NCBI GenBank assembly: GCA_026874595.1
Contig: CM049309.1
Coordinates: 21,548,033-21,612,032 of the forward strand
DNA: 64,000 nucleotides
Direction of reading: 5' to 3'
Source of the DNA: Sipunculus nudus
Taxonomy: Eukaryota; Annelida; Sipuncula; Golfingiida; Sipunculidae
Every line of letters begins with the position of its first letter. Position 1 is the stretch's first letter. The notes under the pieces are model-generated. The model made no database searches and was not told the DNA's origin. It saw only the letters and a program-made list of their open reading frames with translations. Below are positions 24,746-37,504 of this stretch, piece by piece. Both the position numbers and the translations under genes were made by a program.

Positions 24746-26159
24746 TCCAGTCATATATATTCGTGTAACGACTGAACAAAAATTTCAGTCATTTCATGAA
24801 GTGAGTGAACATTTTAGTCACTTTGCGTAATGACTGTTGATAACAGGCATAACGCGAAATGACTGAAATGTTTAGGCATTTCATGAAATGACTGATTACA
24901 CAGAGTAATTGAGTTAAACACACACACACACACACATATATATATATTGATATATATTTGTGAGCAAATGGTGAAATGTGAGAAAGCAAGGACAACTCAA
25001 GAGATGCCAATCCAAAAGATAAGCAGAATACTTGATTAAAGGCCATTTAATATGAACTTGAGACGACTCATCTAATGCAAGAAACTTAAACATCTTCACG
25101 CCTTCACGTTAACACCTAATCCTGGTACCTGAAGTGTTTTAACTCTCAACTTGTATGTTTTTAGAAAAATCATAATTCAAGAAATATAAACATCTTAGGT
25201 AAATATCATTAAATGATTAGCAGATAAAATTATCAAAGTAAACCGTTCAATTGAGATATCACAATAATATATTATTTGATCTCACAAAACATCGAGAATC
25301 CATAGGAAAATGAAAAAATGATACAGTATGACATGTAAAACAACCCAGGATATCACAAAATAGGCACGACCTATTGTAATTCATTGTAATTCTTGTCACA
25401 AATTATCACACTGAAATAAGATAATAATTTCCTGTGCCTGCAGTTTAAGTGGGCCTATCTTAACTGCAACAAGTTAAGGTTCACCTGCCGGCAGTTCAGT
25501 CACTTTCTTCGAAAATTATCGTCACAATGAAATTAAAGCCAAAGAAGGAAAAAATGTTATAGATTCCGTTATTATACACTTTACGACGAAAGACACGTTT
25601 TATTTTCATGCGGGTACATCATGCAATAATTAATCATGTGAGTTAGTTAATTATTGCCCTGATTTGAGATGTTGGCCCGACATGACCCATACTTAAAGAT
25701 ATCATCAGTACATCTGCACCAAATGTAAACAACCGGTGAAAGGGGCGGCCCAATCAGACGTCAAATCTCTCTCTCAGGTAAGGTCACGTGACGTGACACT
25801 CGCCAGGTCGATCGAGACGGAATGGTCGATAATATGGACATATATACAAACACGTAACGCCAGTCAGAATGTGGGATAGACCTAGTCCTAGAATGAATCA
25901 TATCTGGATTTTACAAGGCCTTCCTGTGCTGACCGCATAATACACAGGTGAGAGTGAAAAATATTGTATAATAAACAGGAACTGAACTAAACACCTGGAG
26001 AATTTATTGGTTCGTACTTGTGACTGCTGATAGTATAGGTGTGAATAAATAACGGACACCTTTATACCAGACAAAAAATCACATTCATACATCATAATCA
26101 ACAGGTAAGGTAGGAGATAAACATTTTCATCATGTTGGTGTATTTATCAATTATATGGG
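24746..26159. other. Intergenic; inverted AATGACTG motifs and an (AC)n/(AT)n tract
   Basis: At 24,785-24,895 the words CAGTCATTTCATGAA and TTTCATGAAATGACTG recur in both orientations. A (CA)n(TA)n tract covers about 24,919-24,956. Around 25,741-25,800 lie a CCAAT box, CACGTG and TGACGT words and CAG|GTAAGG, which may be promoter-proximal or an untranslated exon. Confidence 0.35.
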
Positions 26160-26232
26160 AAGTTTTAATTCTGGGAGGCGGGGCCGAGTACCGAATTGTA
26201 GAATTTAAATGCGTGGACGCTGTGCATGCCAG
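26160..26232 (+). promoter_or_regulatory. Candidate GC-box promoter and untranslated first exon of the ankyrin-MAGUK gene
   Basis: A GGGAGGCGGGGCC Sp1-type box (about 26,173-26,185) is followed by sequence ending CCAG|GTAAGTGG at 26,232/26,233, a strong splice donor. No coding frame with a start is needed. The next strong acceptor associated with a gene on this strand is at 31,579, just before the ankyrin-MAGUK start, so this could be its 5' UTR exon across a 5.3-kb intron. Inference only. Confidence 0.3.
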
Positions 26233-27690
26233 GTAAGTGGGTCACACACTATAAAGCTTTGTGTACGTTCATTTGGCCTGTGACGTCGCGGTGTGCCGGG
26301 GGGCCATTACCTGGGCTTCATGCAGGGAATACAGACTTAGTTGTTTGATGGAGTTCACGGGCATGCCTGGCCTCCGAACCCTAATTGTGACATAATTGCA
26401 TCTGTCACACGAGCCGAGGATACCCCCTGCCTCGGTGGCACCTCGTTCATTACGACACTGCCATGAGTGTGAAAGAGTGAACTTACTCTAAATCTGAGCC
26501 TGGGAATACCTGTATGTAAAAAAATATATTAAAACCTCAAGAATCGTAAAAAAACTATGTAAAATCTGATCTGAGTTCGTTACGCGAGAATGTTTTTTTT
26601 AATACTAGTAAAACCGTCGATATTCAGGTATATGAATATGTGTTTTTATTGATTTTGTTAGTAATATCTTAAGATATTAACATCGTCATCATTCTCTCTC
26701 TCTCTCTCACTCTCTCTCTCTCTCTCATATACATACATGCATATATACACACAGAAATATGTGAGTGTGTGTGTATGCTTTAATTTTCAGCAGAGTTAAT
26801 GTTTTGCACAACACAGCAAACCCTATTTTGTTAAAATCCCAATGAATGGAAATTCAGAGAAGATTCATCCTAATCAATTATGAGAAGGACCATGGGTGAT
26901 CATATAATTAATTTAAAAAAAAATAGGTTGATAAAAAGACTAGTTTATATAAATAAAGTTATATAAAAGAAATATACAACAATTGTTTGATCCTTAAACG
27001 TTAGTCTCAATTATAATTTTTTTTTTTCGAAAATGTTTAGAGATCTTTAAGTATCACATTCAAACTCCAGTATCAATTTGGTCACCACCATGTCAAATCG
27101 AAAGCTATGATGCGAGAAATTAAATTCGAGCCAACTCATAACAATAAATGCCAGTTCTATATTTTTCAAACATATATAAGTTAAAAGTAAATGAATCACA
27201 ATCATTGTTAACAGGTTTATTGATGTGTTGTCAGATATTTGTTTTTTATTTATTCAAAATATTTATACAGTTAACCAGAACTGTTATTATAAAACTGTTC
27301 TTACACAGGGCCCTGTCATTAAACAATAAGATAAAAGGCATGTATTCATAAAATGATAAAACATACAATATACTTATGATATGGTGAACGCCTAAATTAT
27401 AAAAGTACATATATATATGATATGTTACATATCAGATGATAAATATTGCATATGTATCATAAGACACAAACCCGTTCCTAAGTACAAATCACAAGTAAGT
27501 GAATTATACAATCACGTCAAAAATGTGTGTTGGATGACTTAAAAGGATATGTTAAAAGAATATAACACATCATAATCAGAATATAATCTGCACATCGCAA
27601 TTTAAAAAGGCGATCATTTGAACAGTAAAAAGATAATGTTATTTTTCTTTAATTAAACAAAGCTAAGACATTAAAAGGAAAGCTTTTACC
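26233..27690. other. Intergenic or intronic, nothing recognised
   Basis: AT-rich with a (TC)n tract at about 26,694-26,728. No gene. Confidence 0.5.
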
Positions 27691-27699
27691 TTTCATTTG

Positions 27700-28085
27700 A
27701 AATTTGGTAATGATTGTAAAGACCTGATTTCTTTAGGAAATGAGTTCCAAACAGAAGGACCTCGGTATGAAAAGCCATTTTTGTAGAACTCATTTCTCGG
27801 GTTCGGCCCTGATAGACCTCTTGCTGCAGATCTGGTTACATATAGTTGTGGGTATCATTGACAAACGTAAAATTATTGGGATTGTAGATGCGCATTTGAT
27901 GTACATATCGCTGCATCTGAATGGATATAAAATATTCACATCTTTTAGAAATTGTAAAACATTGTAGCTCTTTCAGAATGGTTGCGCTTGGTATATCGAA
28001 ATCATAACAGCAGGTAACTATACGTGCAGCACGATTTTGTGTTTTTTTTGCCCCTTTGTGTAGCGTACTCGCGTTTTCGTTTTGC
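27700..28085 (-). pseudogene. C-terminal remnant of a LINE reverse transcriptase
   Basis: Minus-strand translation gives KKTQNRAARIVTCCYDFDIP, then ATILKELQCFTISKR and, after a frameshift near 27,838, SAARGLSGPNPR, FSYRGPSVWNSFPKEIR and SLQSLPNFK before a stop. This order (QNRAARI ... L..L....L..R ... TRS... ... SYRGP..WN.LP..I) is characteristic of the post-RT C-terminus of CR1/Jockey-like LINEs. It is an isolated, frameshifted, dead fragment. Confidence 0.75.
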
Positions 28086-28099
28086 CCCACACTCAAACC

Positions 28100-29711
28100 G
28101 CGTGGTCTATGTGTGGTTGCATTGTGGTATTGTAGACTGTTTTAAATGTATTTATTGATAATATTTTAGAAAGTCGAAGTAAAAGTGCGAGATTCGAGGA
28201 TATTTTTTTGCAGAAGATGGAAAAGTGAACACCGAATAGATAGGTGTTTTTTTAGCCAATTTTACTTGGTATTTGGCTATATAGATTTAAAAACGCTATA
28301 CATTACAACATACGCGGCCTCCACCGTTATAAATATTTATGAAATGGTTATGCCATAGCGTCAGATGTATCCTTTTATATGCAAGCATATATTACAAACA
28401 TTTTATTTGTTTTTTATTAAATTGTAACTGCAAAAAAGGTCCACAGTAAAACCGGTGAAAATTGTGTTAGTCGCATGTGTAGAATCATGAAAGTTTATTT
28501 CTTGTATACATGTATAAGGTTAATTCAGCTTGGTGCATTATATATTTCATTTTGTGATTGGTATACAAGTACTGTGTACACAGAGCCTCAGCTATGCAGA
28601 AACAGAACATGTCTCGTGTGGTAAAGTCATGAATCATATGCGGCCAGATTTATCAACTTCTCATAATCACCCGACAAAAAGGCAACAAAACGACGGTACA
28701 GTGTTTACAGCTGCGGATATATCGTTAACCGCGAGTATTACTGACCTTATATTCACATAAATTAAAAAAAAAACTTTAATTATTTTACGTGGCTTAAGCA
28801 ACTAATTGTAATAACTAATGCAAAGCAATCTATTTGGGCCGGAACTAGGCGTCCGGTGGTCAGTATTACATCAATTTGAGGTTTGTTGAAGGGTGTCAGT
28901 CGCACATTAAATGAACATCTATTTAGAAGCAAGACATTGAAATCGTTATCATAGTATGTTGCAACACAGGTATAAATAAATATATATATATATATATTAT
29001 TTTTTGTTATCTTCCGTGACGGTATGGTAGTACAGGGTATAGTGGGCCTAATTCCCGCATTGAGTGCACGAATTCATGTTTCTCATGCAAGGCACCAATT
29101 CCATGCATACAATAGCTTAAAGCTTTGTCCCCTCGTTCTCTGGATAAGGACAGAATGATCCTATAACATGTCCCTGTAACCTGACCTTGGTTCAGGTAGT
29201 TTAAAAGAGTCACGGATCAAAGAGAACTGGAGCTTGGCGGAGACCCGACTCGGTTTCCCTTATCTGTCGAAATATAGTGTGAATTAATCCAGGAGTAAAT
29301 GAGTCCAAGAAACGTTACATATACGAAAGTGTGTACTCTAGTGAAGAGCTCGATGGAGGGTCGAGCAAATACATTGCTCAATACCAAAGTGTAACACGTG
29401 GTTTTGTATGAGCAGGATTAAGCCTCTCGCATTAAGATAAGATAGATATGATTGGCTGCAGGGTGTATGGTTACACGTAGATGTGTTAGCACCCTTTTGT
29501 TATTCTCTGAGATAATAACACAAGGAATGAACAACAGAAGGCTGTTGTTCATCACATTGTGAACGGTATTATATGTACCATAATTTCATGATAATCATGG
29601 CAGTACATAATATGGTGTAACTATAATGCTAAAATATAATATATTGTGGTGTTTTACATATTTTGCATATTTTTACATATTGTTCTGATACATGCACTAA
29701 TAATTCGAGAT

Positions 29712-29793
<82 letters not shown>

Positions 29794-30441
29794 AATATAA
29801 CGTATTGCAAATATATATTTTATTCTAAATTAAAAAAATGTGTATGGAGTATAAATTAGAATCTGCACCACGTTGCCCCTTCATCTTAACTCATACATTC
29901 CTGATCCGGCCGTATATTAAAATAATGACAATATAACCAGCATTTATTAACATATGACAAAGTTTGCTGGCGGCAAGCAAAATCAAAATCAAACTTGTAA
30001 ATGTTTTGTAGTATATTGGCAACAGAGTGTTGATTGTTTAAAACTGATGTTTACTGATAATTTTTCACTTAATGGCCAGTTTGGGGATTTAAAGGGAGGA
30101 AGGAGTTAATTGGTTGAACAAAAGGTAATAGCTGTGCAACAGGTCTCAAATGCTAGAGGTTGTAATCGCTAACCAGATAATTATCCCGCGAACACAGTCT
30201 GTTCAATTAACATTGTGAAAGATGGCACGGTGATGGGAGATAGACTTAGATATTTCAATAACAATAGCTTGTCTGTAATTGAAAATAAATGGCCCTGTCA
30301 CACTTAATTACCCTAATGTTTTGATTTGCCGGATGAGTAACCTGCCAAATTTATAACCACGTGTCAAACGTTAGATTCATAAAGTTAAATCAGTTGGTGT
30401 CAAACATGGTTTCATGCTGATGTAAATTCAAGTGCCAAGCG

Positions 30442-30487
<46 letters not shown>

Positions 30488-31579
30488 TATATATATATAT
30501 ATAACACTGAAGAAAAACAACACTGTAAATTCACAACAGTCTGTTTCACGGGATGCGACCCGATCTTTAGGTGAATGTATTTGTATGTATGTATGTATGT
30601 ATATATATATATATATATATATATACATTTATTTATTTCCTCGCACATGTTTTACATATACTTGAGTTATGAGATATAAGAATTGTTGTCTGGCGCATGA
30701 TGCATTATTATTTATAGGAGAAGAAAGAGAATTTAGTTTTCAAAATTAAATGCGCTGACCAAAACGGACAATTAAGTTATTTGTATTAAAAAATCATACA
30801 TTTTTATCTGGTAACCGCAGATAATTTCTAGGAATACTATAATCGTTGCTTTCTAAAATATTGACATACAAACATGCAATGAAAATCATTACCTAAATCA
30901 TATGAGCTGCGCAATGGACGTGACCATTCCTCATATAGGATTACCGTTGTACTGCAGCCGTGATTGTGCTTCAGGCCCTAGCTGGCAGCTCCTTATGCAA
31001 CGAAAACGCAGACTGCGAAAAGAAGGGGAAATTAAATTTTATGCATGTTAAGGATTTTGTTTGATGAAAGTCAGTAACTGATGACCAGTCCCGCAAGCTA
31101 CATAGACGTATATGTCATGTGGCAAATGGGGGGTCTAAACACGAAAATTAACACTTGTTATGTACAATCAGATGTTCAAAACATTAATGTGGTCATTCAT
31201 TCTTGGTCTTTTCAAACAGCAGTAACACTTTACCATGGGGGCTTCTTGGAAGGTCTGGCTAAAAATTGAGCATGCAGGGACACGTTATCAGCGGACACGT
31301 TGATAAAGGATAAAAACAGATTATGAATGAATGATTATTTACAATTAAAGGTCAAGACGTTCTATCCTGTGTGACTGTTTCATGAATGCAAATACTCAAG
31401 TATATTGTCGCAAGTGTCAGGTGATTTTTTTAGATTATCAAAACGCAAATTGAATTGTAATAAGGAATCTCAACTCTCAGTTTATACAAAAAAATTTGAT
31501 TATATCTAATTTAAAAAAATTTTAATGATGAACATTATCGTGAAAACAATGTCTTTTTCAATTTTATCTTTTATTGCAG
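28100..31579. repeat. Non-coding stretch with several microsatellites
   Basis: It contains (AT)n at about 28,978-28,998, (CA)n followed by (TA)n at 29,713-29,790, (AT)n at 30,446-30,500 and a GTAT/(AT)n tract at 30,585-30,626. Frames with YIYIYI strings are artefacts. No gene or RNA is recognised; part is likely intron of the downstream gene, ending in the acceptor TTATTGCAG at 31,579. Confidence 0.6.
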
Positions 31580-31596
31580 GATCCGGTGATAGTGAA

Positions 31597-31614
31597 ATGA
31601 TAAGTGCGTCCTAG
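31597..31614 (+). promoter_or_regulatory. Five-codon upstream ORF in the 5' leader
   Basis: In the leader exon (from 31,580) an ATG at 31,597 opens a 5-codon frame (Met-Ile-Ser-Ala-Ser) closed by TAG at 31,612-31,614, 44 bases before the main start. Such short upstream frames can lower initiation at the main ATG; the effect is inference. Confidence 0.5.
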
Positions 31615-31658
31615 CAGCCGAGAAAACCACGTGACCGGGAGAGGCTGCAGCTACCATC

Positions 31659-34600
31659 ATGGGGAAGCGGACGCACGGCCCAGCCTTGCTTCAGGCTATC
31701 GAGCGTAACGACCAGAAAAAAGTCCACGAGATCCTGATGTTAGAAATCCGGTCTAAGAAGAAAATACAAGAAATAATTACAACTAGCCTACGACGTCCAG
31801 CGGCAAACAGCACAGCCTGTCCTCTGTTGGTGGCTGCGAGTCTAGATGATCCTACACTTGTCAAATATTTTGTGTCAAAACACAACGTGAACGTGAACTT
31901 TGTTGTACAGGAACACAACGGACGACGGATTAAGCTCACCACAGCTCTCAAAGTAGCAGTGCGGTATGGGCTGCACGCAATGACTGAAGTGCTGTTAGCC
32001 ATGAACGCAGATCCAAATATTTTGGACCATAAAGGGTGCGCCCCTCTTCACTATGCCATCAGACTAGCAGATTATCGTCTTGCAAAAATGTTAATAAGCA
32101 GAGGTGCGCAAACTAATCTATCTGACGAAACTGACAATACACCGCTTCATCTTGCCACAAAATATGGGCACAGTGAATTAGTGAAATTAATGGTCCAATT
32201 CGGTGGAGATCTGTATAAGAAGGGACCTTACGGTGCAATCCCTATTCACATGGCAGCAAAAGAGGGTCACTTAGCCCTTGTCAAGTTGTTCACATACCAA
32301 GATGTTAATATAAACACTAAAGTGCCTTGTTATGACGGAAAAGAGAAGTCATCTTTACATGTTGCGGCAGAAGAGGGCCACGTCGAGACTACTTTGGCTA
32401 TGGTTGAACAGTTCGGAGCAGATGTGAATATTACGGACTCAGAAGGTGAGACGCCTTTACACGCCACTGTAATCCGTGAATACGACCAATATGGAATGAA
32501 GAGTAAAGACGACTACACAGAGACAGCAAAAGTGCTAGTGAAACATGGTGCTAATGTTAATGCTCAGAACCTTCGAGGTGAAACACCACTTCATCTAGCC
32601 GCGCGAAATGAGTTTCAAAAGGTAGTAGAAGTTTTGGTTCAGGCCGGAGCTAACGCGGCAGTGAAAGACAACGATGGGAATACGGCAATGGCGCTTGTTA
32701 GCGAGAACGACACTGTCACTAAACAGCTGCTGAAAGAAGCAATGGAACAATTAGAGAGAAAATTAAGTGACGCTCTTGAAATTGAGGCACGTGGGTTCAG
32801 CACAAACATACAAAATCAAGGTCGCACAAAATCCCACTCAACCATGAGTATAGTATCTGACGGGACTGTGGGCCGGTCATCCAGTACTTCTGGTCTCTTC
32901 ATGGTTAATGGGAGTTCCAGCACACTTAATGCTGCACAGGGAGATGTATATGAGAATGGTTATCTTCAGCCTCTTGGTTCCAGGAACACTCTCACTGATC
33001 AGACCGAGAATCCGAATCCAAATGGCACACCAGCTGGTATGTATGAGACTATTGACGAAAAACTTGACCAAAACAGAAGCTTGAGGAAACGTCGCCTCAG
33101 TAGCGAAATCAGACGGAGTCGCGAACAGATGTTAGAAGGGGATTCCGATTCCACGCAAGGTGAAGAAAAACCTCCTCCTCCAGCTTTTAAAGGCAGACAC
33201 TCCGGCGCTATGGATCTCGAAACAGCTCAGCAGGCCAGGCCCATGAACACATTCACAAATAATCTGCCTGACCATCCGACATCAATGCCAGTCATGAGAA
33301 AGGTTCTTCCTGAACTGAATCAAGCAGTGAAAGGACGGTCTGGAAACTTGGACTTGTCCAGAGACAGTGGTAATACTGGTACATTCAGTTCTACTCCTTA
33401 TTCCAGCAGTGCCCCTGACACAAGTACATCACCGGGCTCAGCAAACGCCAGCTTTGCCCAACGAAACACATACGTACCAACTCCTGCTAACACTACAGTA
33501 CCGAATCAAAGTCGTGGAGTGTATCCTGTGAATCAGCCAATAGTTAATAAACATCTTTTGCATGTCCAACAGACAGAAATTAATGGCGCTATATCAGAAA
33601 GCGATGATACATTTTTCGACGATTCATCCTTTGATACGATGTCTGAGGACTTTTTAGAAGATAATCGGGCACCTGGGCCTGTCATACAGCATATTCAAGA
33701 ACCAACCCCGCAGGTAAAATCTGAAATGGTTCCAATGCGTCTACCAAATCCCCGTGGGGATCCTCGGCTTATGCAAACTTGGTTAGCAGAACAAGCACGT
33801 ATTGTTCATGAAAATGACGACCCGAACGCTCCAGCGATGTTGAATCAAACAAATCTACAGAAACTCCAGGCTGATATCGAAACTGAGAGTATAACTACAA
33901 TGAGTCAAAGTGAAGGAGGTGATTTTGATAGAAGATTCACTATCACATTACAGCCAAGCCAGGGTGGAGAGCAACACGTTACAATAAATACGTCTGAACT
34001 GGCCAAAGCGATCGGAAGGCCCAAAGAAAAACCAAAACCAGCTCCAAAACCTAGAAAATCTAAAAGTAGTACACCTCCGCCAGTAGCACCAGCAGTGCCG
34101 TCACGGCTTACTAAACCATATATGTCGTTTCAAGGAGTTCCAGGAAAACGGCGGGTGGTTCCAAACCCAAACACGAACAACCAAATGAATGATGTCAATG
34201 CTCCTGGAGACAGAAGCAGGAAGCTTTCAGAAGGTGCGCGACCATCTTTTGAAAATGAAAGTGAAACTGACATGAACACTACTGGAAATCAAAGCGCAGG
34301 TTCGCTTCAGTGGGAAAGGTTACCAGCTGAAGATGAGGATTCTTTGTACTGGGAGCATACCAGCACTGAGCAGATATATGAGGCGATTAAAGATCAATCC
34401 CATGATCATTCACAAGCTCAACCTGGAGAAGAAATGTACATGGAAATGCAAAATTCTAGTTCACCCGAACACCAAGTACCGAGCGAAAACCATATGCAGA
34501 AGAGTAATAAGCCAAACCCACAAGATTCTAATAATAATGCTGTCCAAGAACACGGAAAACCCGGAGCTGTGAGAAGCATACAACCTCCGCCATCACCTCG

Positions 34601-37504
34601 TTCACTCGAAAGGAGAAATTCTCGATCAAAACCAGTTGCAATTCCTACTGTTCCTGGCATGGAAGGTCAAGGAAACAAACGAACATCTCTAATGAGCGTG
34701 AATTCAGTTGAAAGTAGAGCTTCTGTCAGTTCACTTAACACGGTCATATACGTTCCAAATGAAGCCGAGAAACAAGTGTCTCCTGCATCCCCAATAGCAC
34801 CAAATACTCCGAGCTATGCTTCCCACCAACAAACACCACAGCAACCGCAAACAGTGCCAGCTAGTCCAGCACAGCATCGACCAGAAACACAGACTCCAAA
34901 TTCACCACTCGTTAGCGTCCAACAAAAACCAAATGAAACTCCAGTTCCGAATTCTGTCTATGAGGAACTACCAGATAGTCCTAAAAAGCAAGTGTCCATC
35001 GGCTCAGAAGAGGTATTCCAAGAATCTCAAGCATTAGCCCCTAACGTGAGACAGATTGAATATGACACCAAGAACAAAATGAGAATTGCCATCGTAGGCG
35101 GCAATGTGGATGGTATTTTTGTCCATAGAGTAGATCCTGGATCGGATGCAGAGATAAAAGGGGTCCGAGAAGGCGATCAGATCCTGCGTGTAAACAATAG
35201 AAGTATGAAGGGGAAGACCAGAGAGGAAGCCCAGCTTTTGTTGATGAGCTTACATGGTAAAATAACACTTTTAGTCGAACAAAAGAAGGACATGTACGAC
35301 CGCACTGTGAGGGGCGGAGGCAGTGGGGATGCCTTTTACGTCAGAGCCATGTTTGATTATGAAGGAGAACGCGACGGCGAACTCAACTTTTCCAAGGGGG
35401 ACATAATGGCTATCAGAGATACGTTTCCTGAAGGCAGGATGGGTTCTTGGCGAGCTACAAAGTTTTATTCATCCTCTAATGAGGAACCCTCTGGGTATAT
35501 TCCAAATAAGGAGCGAGCAGAACAGTACCTGTTAACAAACCAAATGAAAAAGAAGGTACCCGAGAAGGAGCGTGGTGGTATCTTCAGACGAAGCATGCGG
35601 CGATCCAAATCAGCTGATCGCCTGGAGAAAGAAAAAAGAGCGTCAGCGGAAATGATTAAACCGGAAGGCCCATTGTATGAAAGAGTAGATCAGAGGTATC
35701 CCGGCATTCTCCGACCTGTGGTGTTGCTTGGATTGTTCTCCGATGCAGTCCGTAACAAACTCGCCCAAGAATGTGGGTCAAACTATGAATTGCCGCCACC
35801 TGAAGCTGAAGTTCAGATTAACGATTTAGTTGCAGATGTAGAGAAAAAACGGGTGCTTGAGGCTCAGCTGTCGGCGATCAGAAGAGTTGTCAGTCGACGC
35901 AAACACTGCCTACTGATCCTAGGGCCGCAAGGAGTGGACCAGCTTGTAAAGTGGGAGTTGCATCCTATCGTGATATTCCTAGCTGCAGAAAACAAGAACG
36001 TTGTAAAGAATTTGAAAGCAAAACTGGCTCCAGACTTTGACCAGAAAGCTGCGACTCTGTTCGAACAGTCGGCCATGTTTGAGCGTCAAAACTCACATCT
36101 GTTCACAGCTACAGTGCCTTACACCATGGGAGAGTCTTGGTACACTCTCCTGAAAGACACAATAGGTAGAATACAAAATCAACCAGTGTGGGTAAAACTG
36201 AGCCAGGATGAACTGGACGGGGAAGATGATGCTGGCGTAGTCTCTGTTAGAAAAGTGACAACGACCACCAGCACTGGCCAACAGCGGACTGTCAATTATG
36301 TGCAGCTACAGCCAAGGGCTTCTGAGTCTGATGCTGGTCAACAACCAACATCTGGGGAAGACGAGAACAAAGTTGTAATCCATGATCATCCAGACGCAAA
36401 CGATCCAAATACCAGCGACCTGGGTCTGATGCGGCCACGGCATACTCAGAACAACCAGTTTCACAACCAGCAGCAACAGCACATGCCGTACCAAGGACAG
36501 CATATACCTAATAACATTCCTCAAAATACTGGAACGCAGGATCCACACCAACAGGTGAACATTCTCTCATACATGGACTCTCCTAATCAGCCCAGGTCAA
36601 TATTAAAGAATAGAAGTCCAATGGAGGGAAATCAAGGAGGACCATCTCCAGTGCCATCCACTGACTCGTCTGTTATATCCGTCCAACAGCAAATGCAAGG
36701 GCATTACCAGCAGCAACAACAATATCAAAGTCATGGACATTATCAGCAGCAGCAATACCAAATGCACCAGCAGCATGTATATCACGGTCAGGTGCCACCT
36801 CGCATGATGGGACCCCAGCACGTCGGGCACAACCCAAGGATGCCCTATCAGCACCAGGCTCAGATGAAGCAAGCTCCACCTCAGCAGTTACAACAAGGCC
36901 AGCAGATGGCGCCGTATGCTCAGGTGCAGTTTCAGAGAGGACCTCAGTCGGGACAAGTTAGACAGCCAGCCCCACAGCCAGTACACTATGCGTCTGTCAG
37001 AAAACCGAATTCTGTAAGTAACTTATCCGTTACCTGGTACCAGTATCTTATTTTAGGGAGTTCCTTTCAGCTTCTTTGGGAAATGTAATGCATTTCTGGC
37101 CATGCGCATGATGATGTACATTATCACGTTTACAGTATTGCTGTTTGATTTGTTTTTTTTTTTAATTTAGCTTATTCGTGTTCTTGGACAAATGTATACA
37201 CTAAACCTGAAACTAACCAAGTCCCACTTCTTCACGAATGGCAAAAGAAATCCCCGAACCAGTTAAAAATGACCACCATTTTTAATATTAAAGGGATGAT
37301 AGTCGTTTATTCATAATAACTCTTTATATTACATGTTTACATATTGTTTCTTGGCATAGTTATAATCACTGCCAGTCTATATCTTCAGCCTCCATACGTA
37401 ATGATTTCTTCCAGTGACCAATTTCTGTCTTTTTCAAATTATCCATGACAGATATTCTGTATTTTAACGTATGTTTATTGCAGGGCAAGGAAACAAATTT
37501 GTGA
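31659..37504 (+). CDS. Ankyrin-repeat plus ZO-type MAGUK scaffold (ANK-PDZ-SH3-GUK)
   Basis: The ATG has A at -3 and G at +4. Exon 31,659-37,013 encodes 1,785 residues and ends TCT|GTAAGT. A predicted last exon (37,484-37,504, after ttattgcag) adds GKETNL and a stop, about 1,791 residues. Residues ~48-360 hold about eight ankyrin repeats (TPLHLATKYGHSELVKLM, TPLHLAARNEFQKVVEVL). A long Pro/Ser/Asn-rich disordered linker follows (360-1,130), with PPPSPRSLERR and PPPVAPAVPSR motifs. Next come a PDZ domain (~1,135-1,215; VGGNVDGIFVHRV, EGDQILRVN), an SH3 (~1,227-1,300; VRAMFDYEGERDGELNFSKG) and a guanylate-kinase-like domain (~1,347-1,515; HPIVIFLAAENK, QNQPVWV) lacking a P-loop, so not catalytic. 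The tail is Gln/His-rich. The PDZ-SH3-GUK module resembles ZO tight-junction scaffolds, which link membrane proteins to actin. Ankyrin repeats are not part of the ZO layout I know. Confidence 0.92.
37014..37483 (+). other. Predicted 470-bp terminal intron of the ankyrin-MAGUK gene
   Basis: Donor TCT|GTAAGT at 37,014 and acceptor TTTATTGCAG at 37,483 are both strong and in the same phase (0). If the intron is retained, the frame reads on for 24 intronic residues to a stop at 37,088. Confidence 0.6.

Noticed and set aside
34333-36879. Short ORFs in other frames inside the MAGUK exon
   Set aside because: They are overprints of a long, domain-bearing frame without independent support.
37014-37088. 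Extension of the ankyrin-MAGUK protein to the stop at 37,088
   Set aside because: The sequence begins with a strong GTAAGT donor, and the 24 residues read like intron. A spliced terminal exon is preferred, though intron retention is possible.
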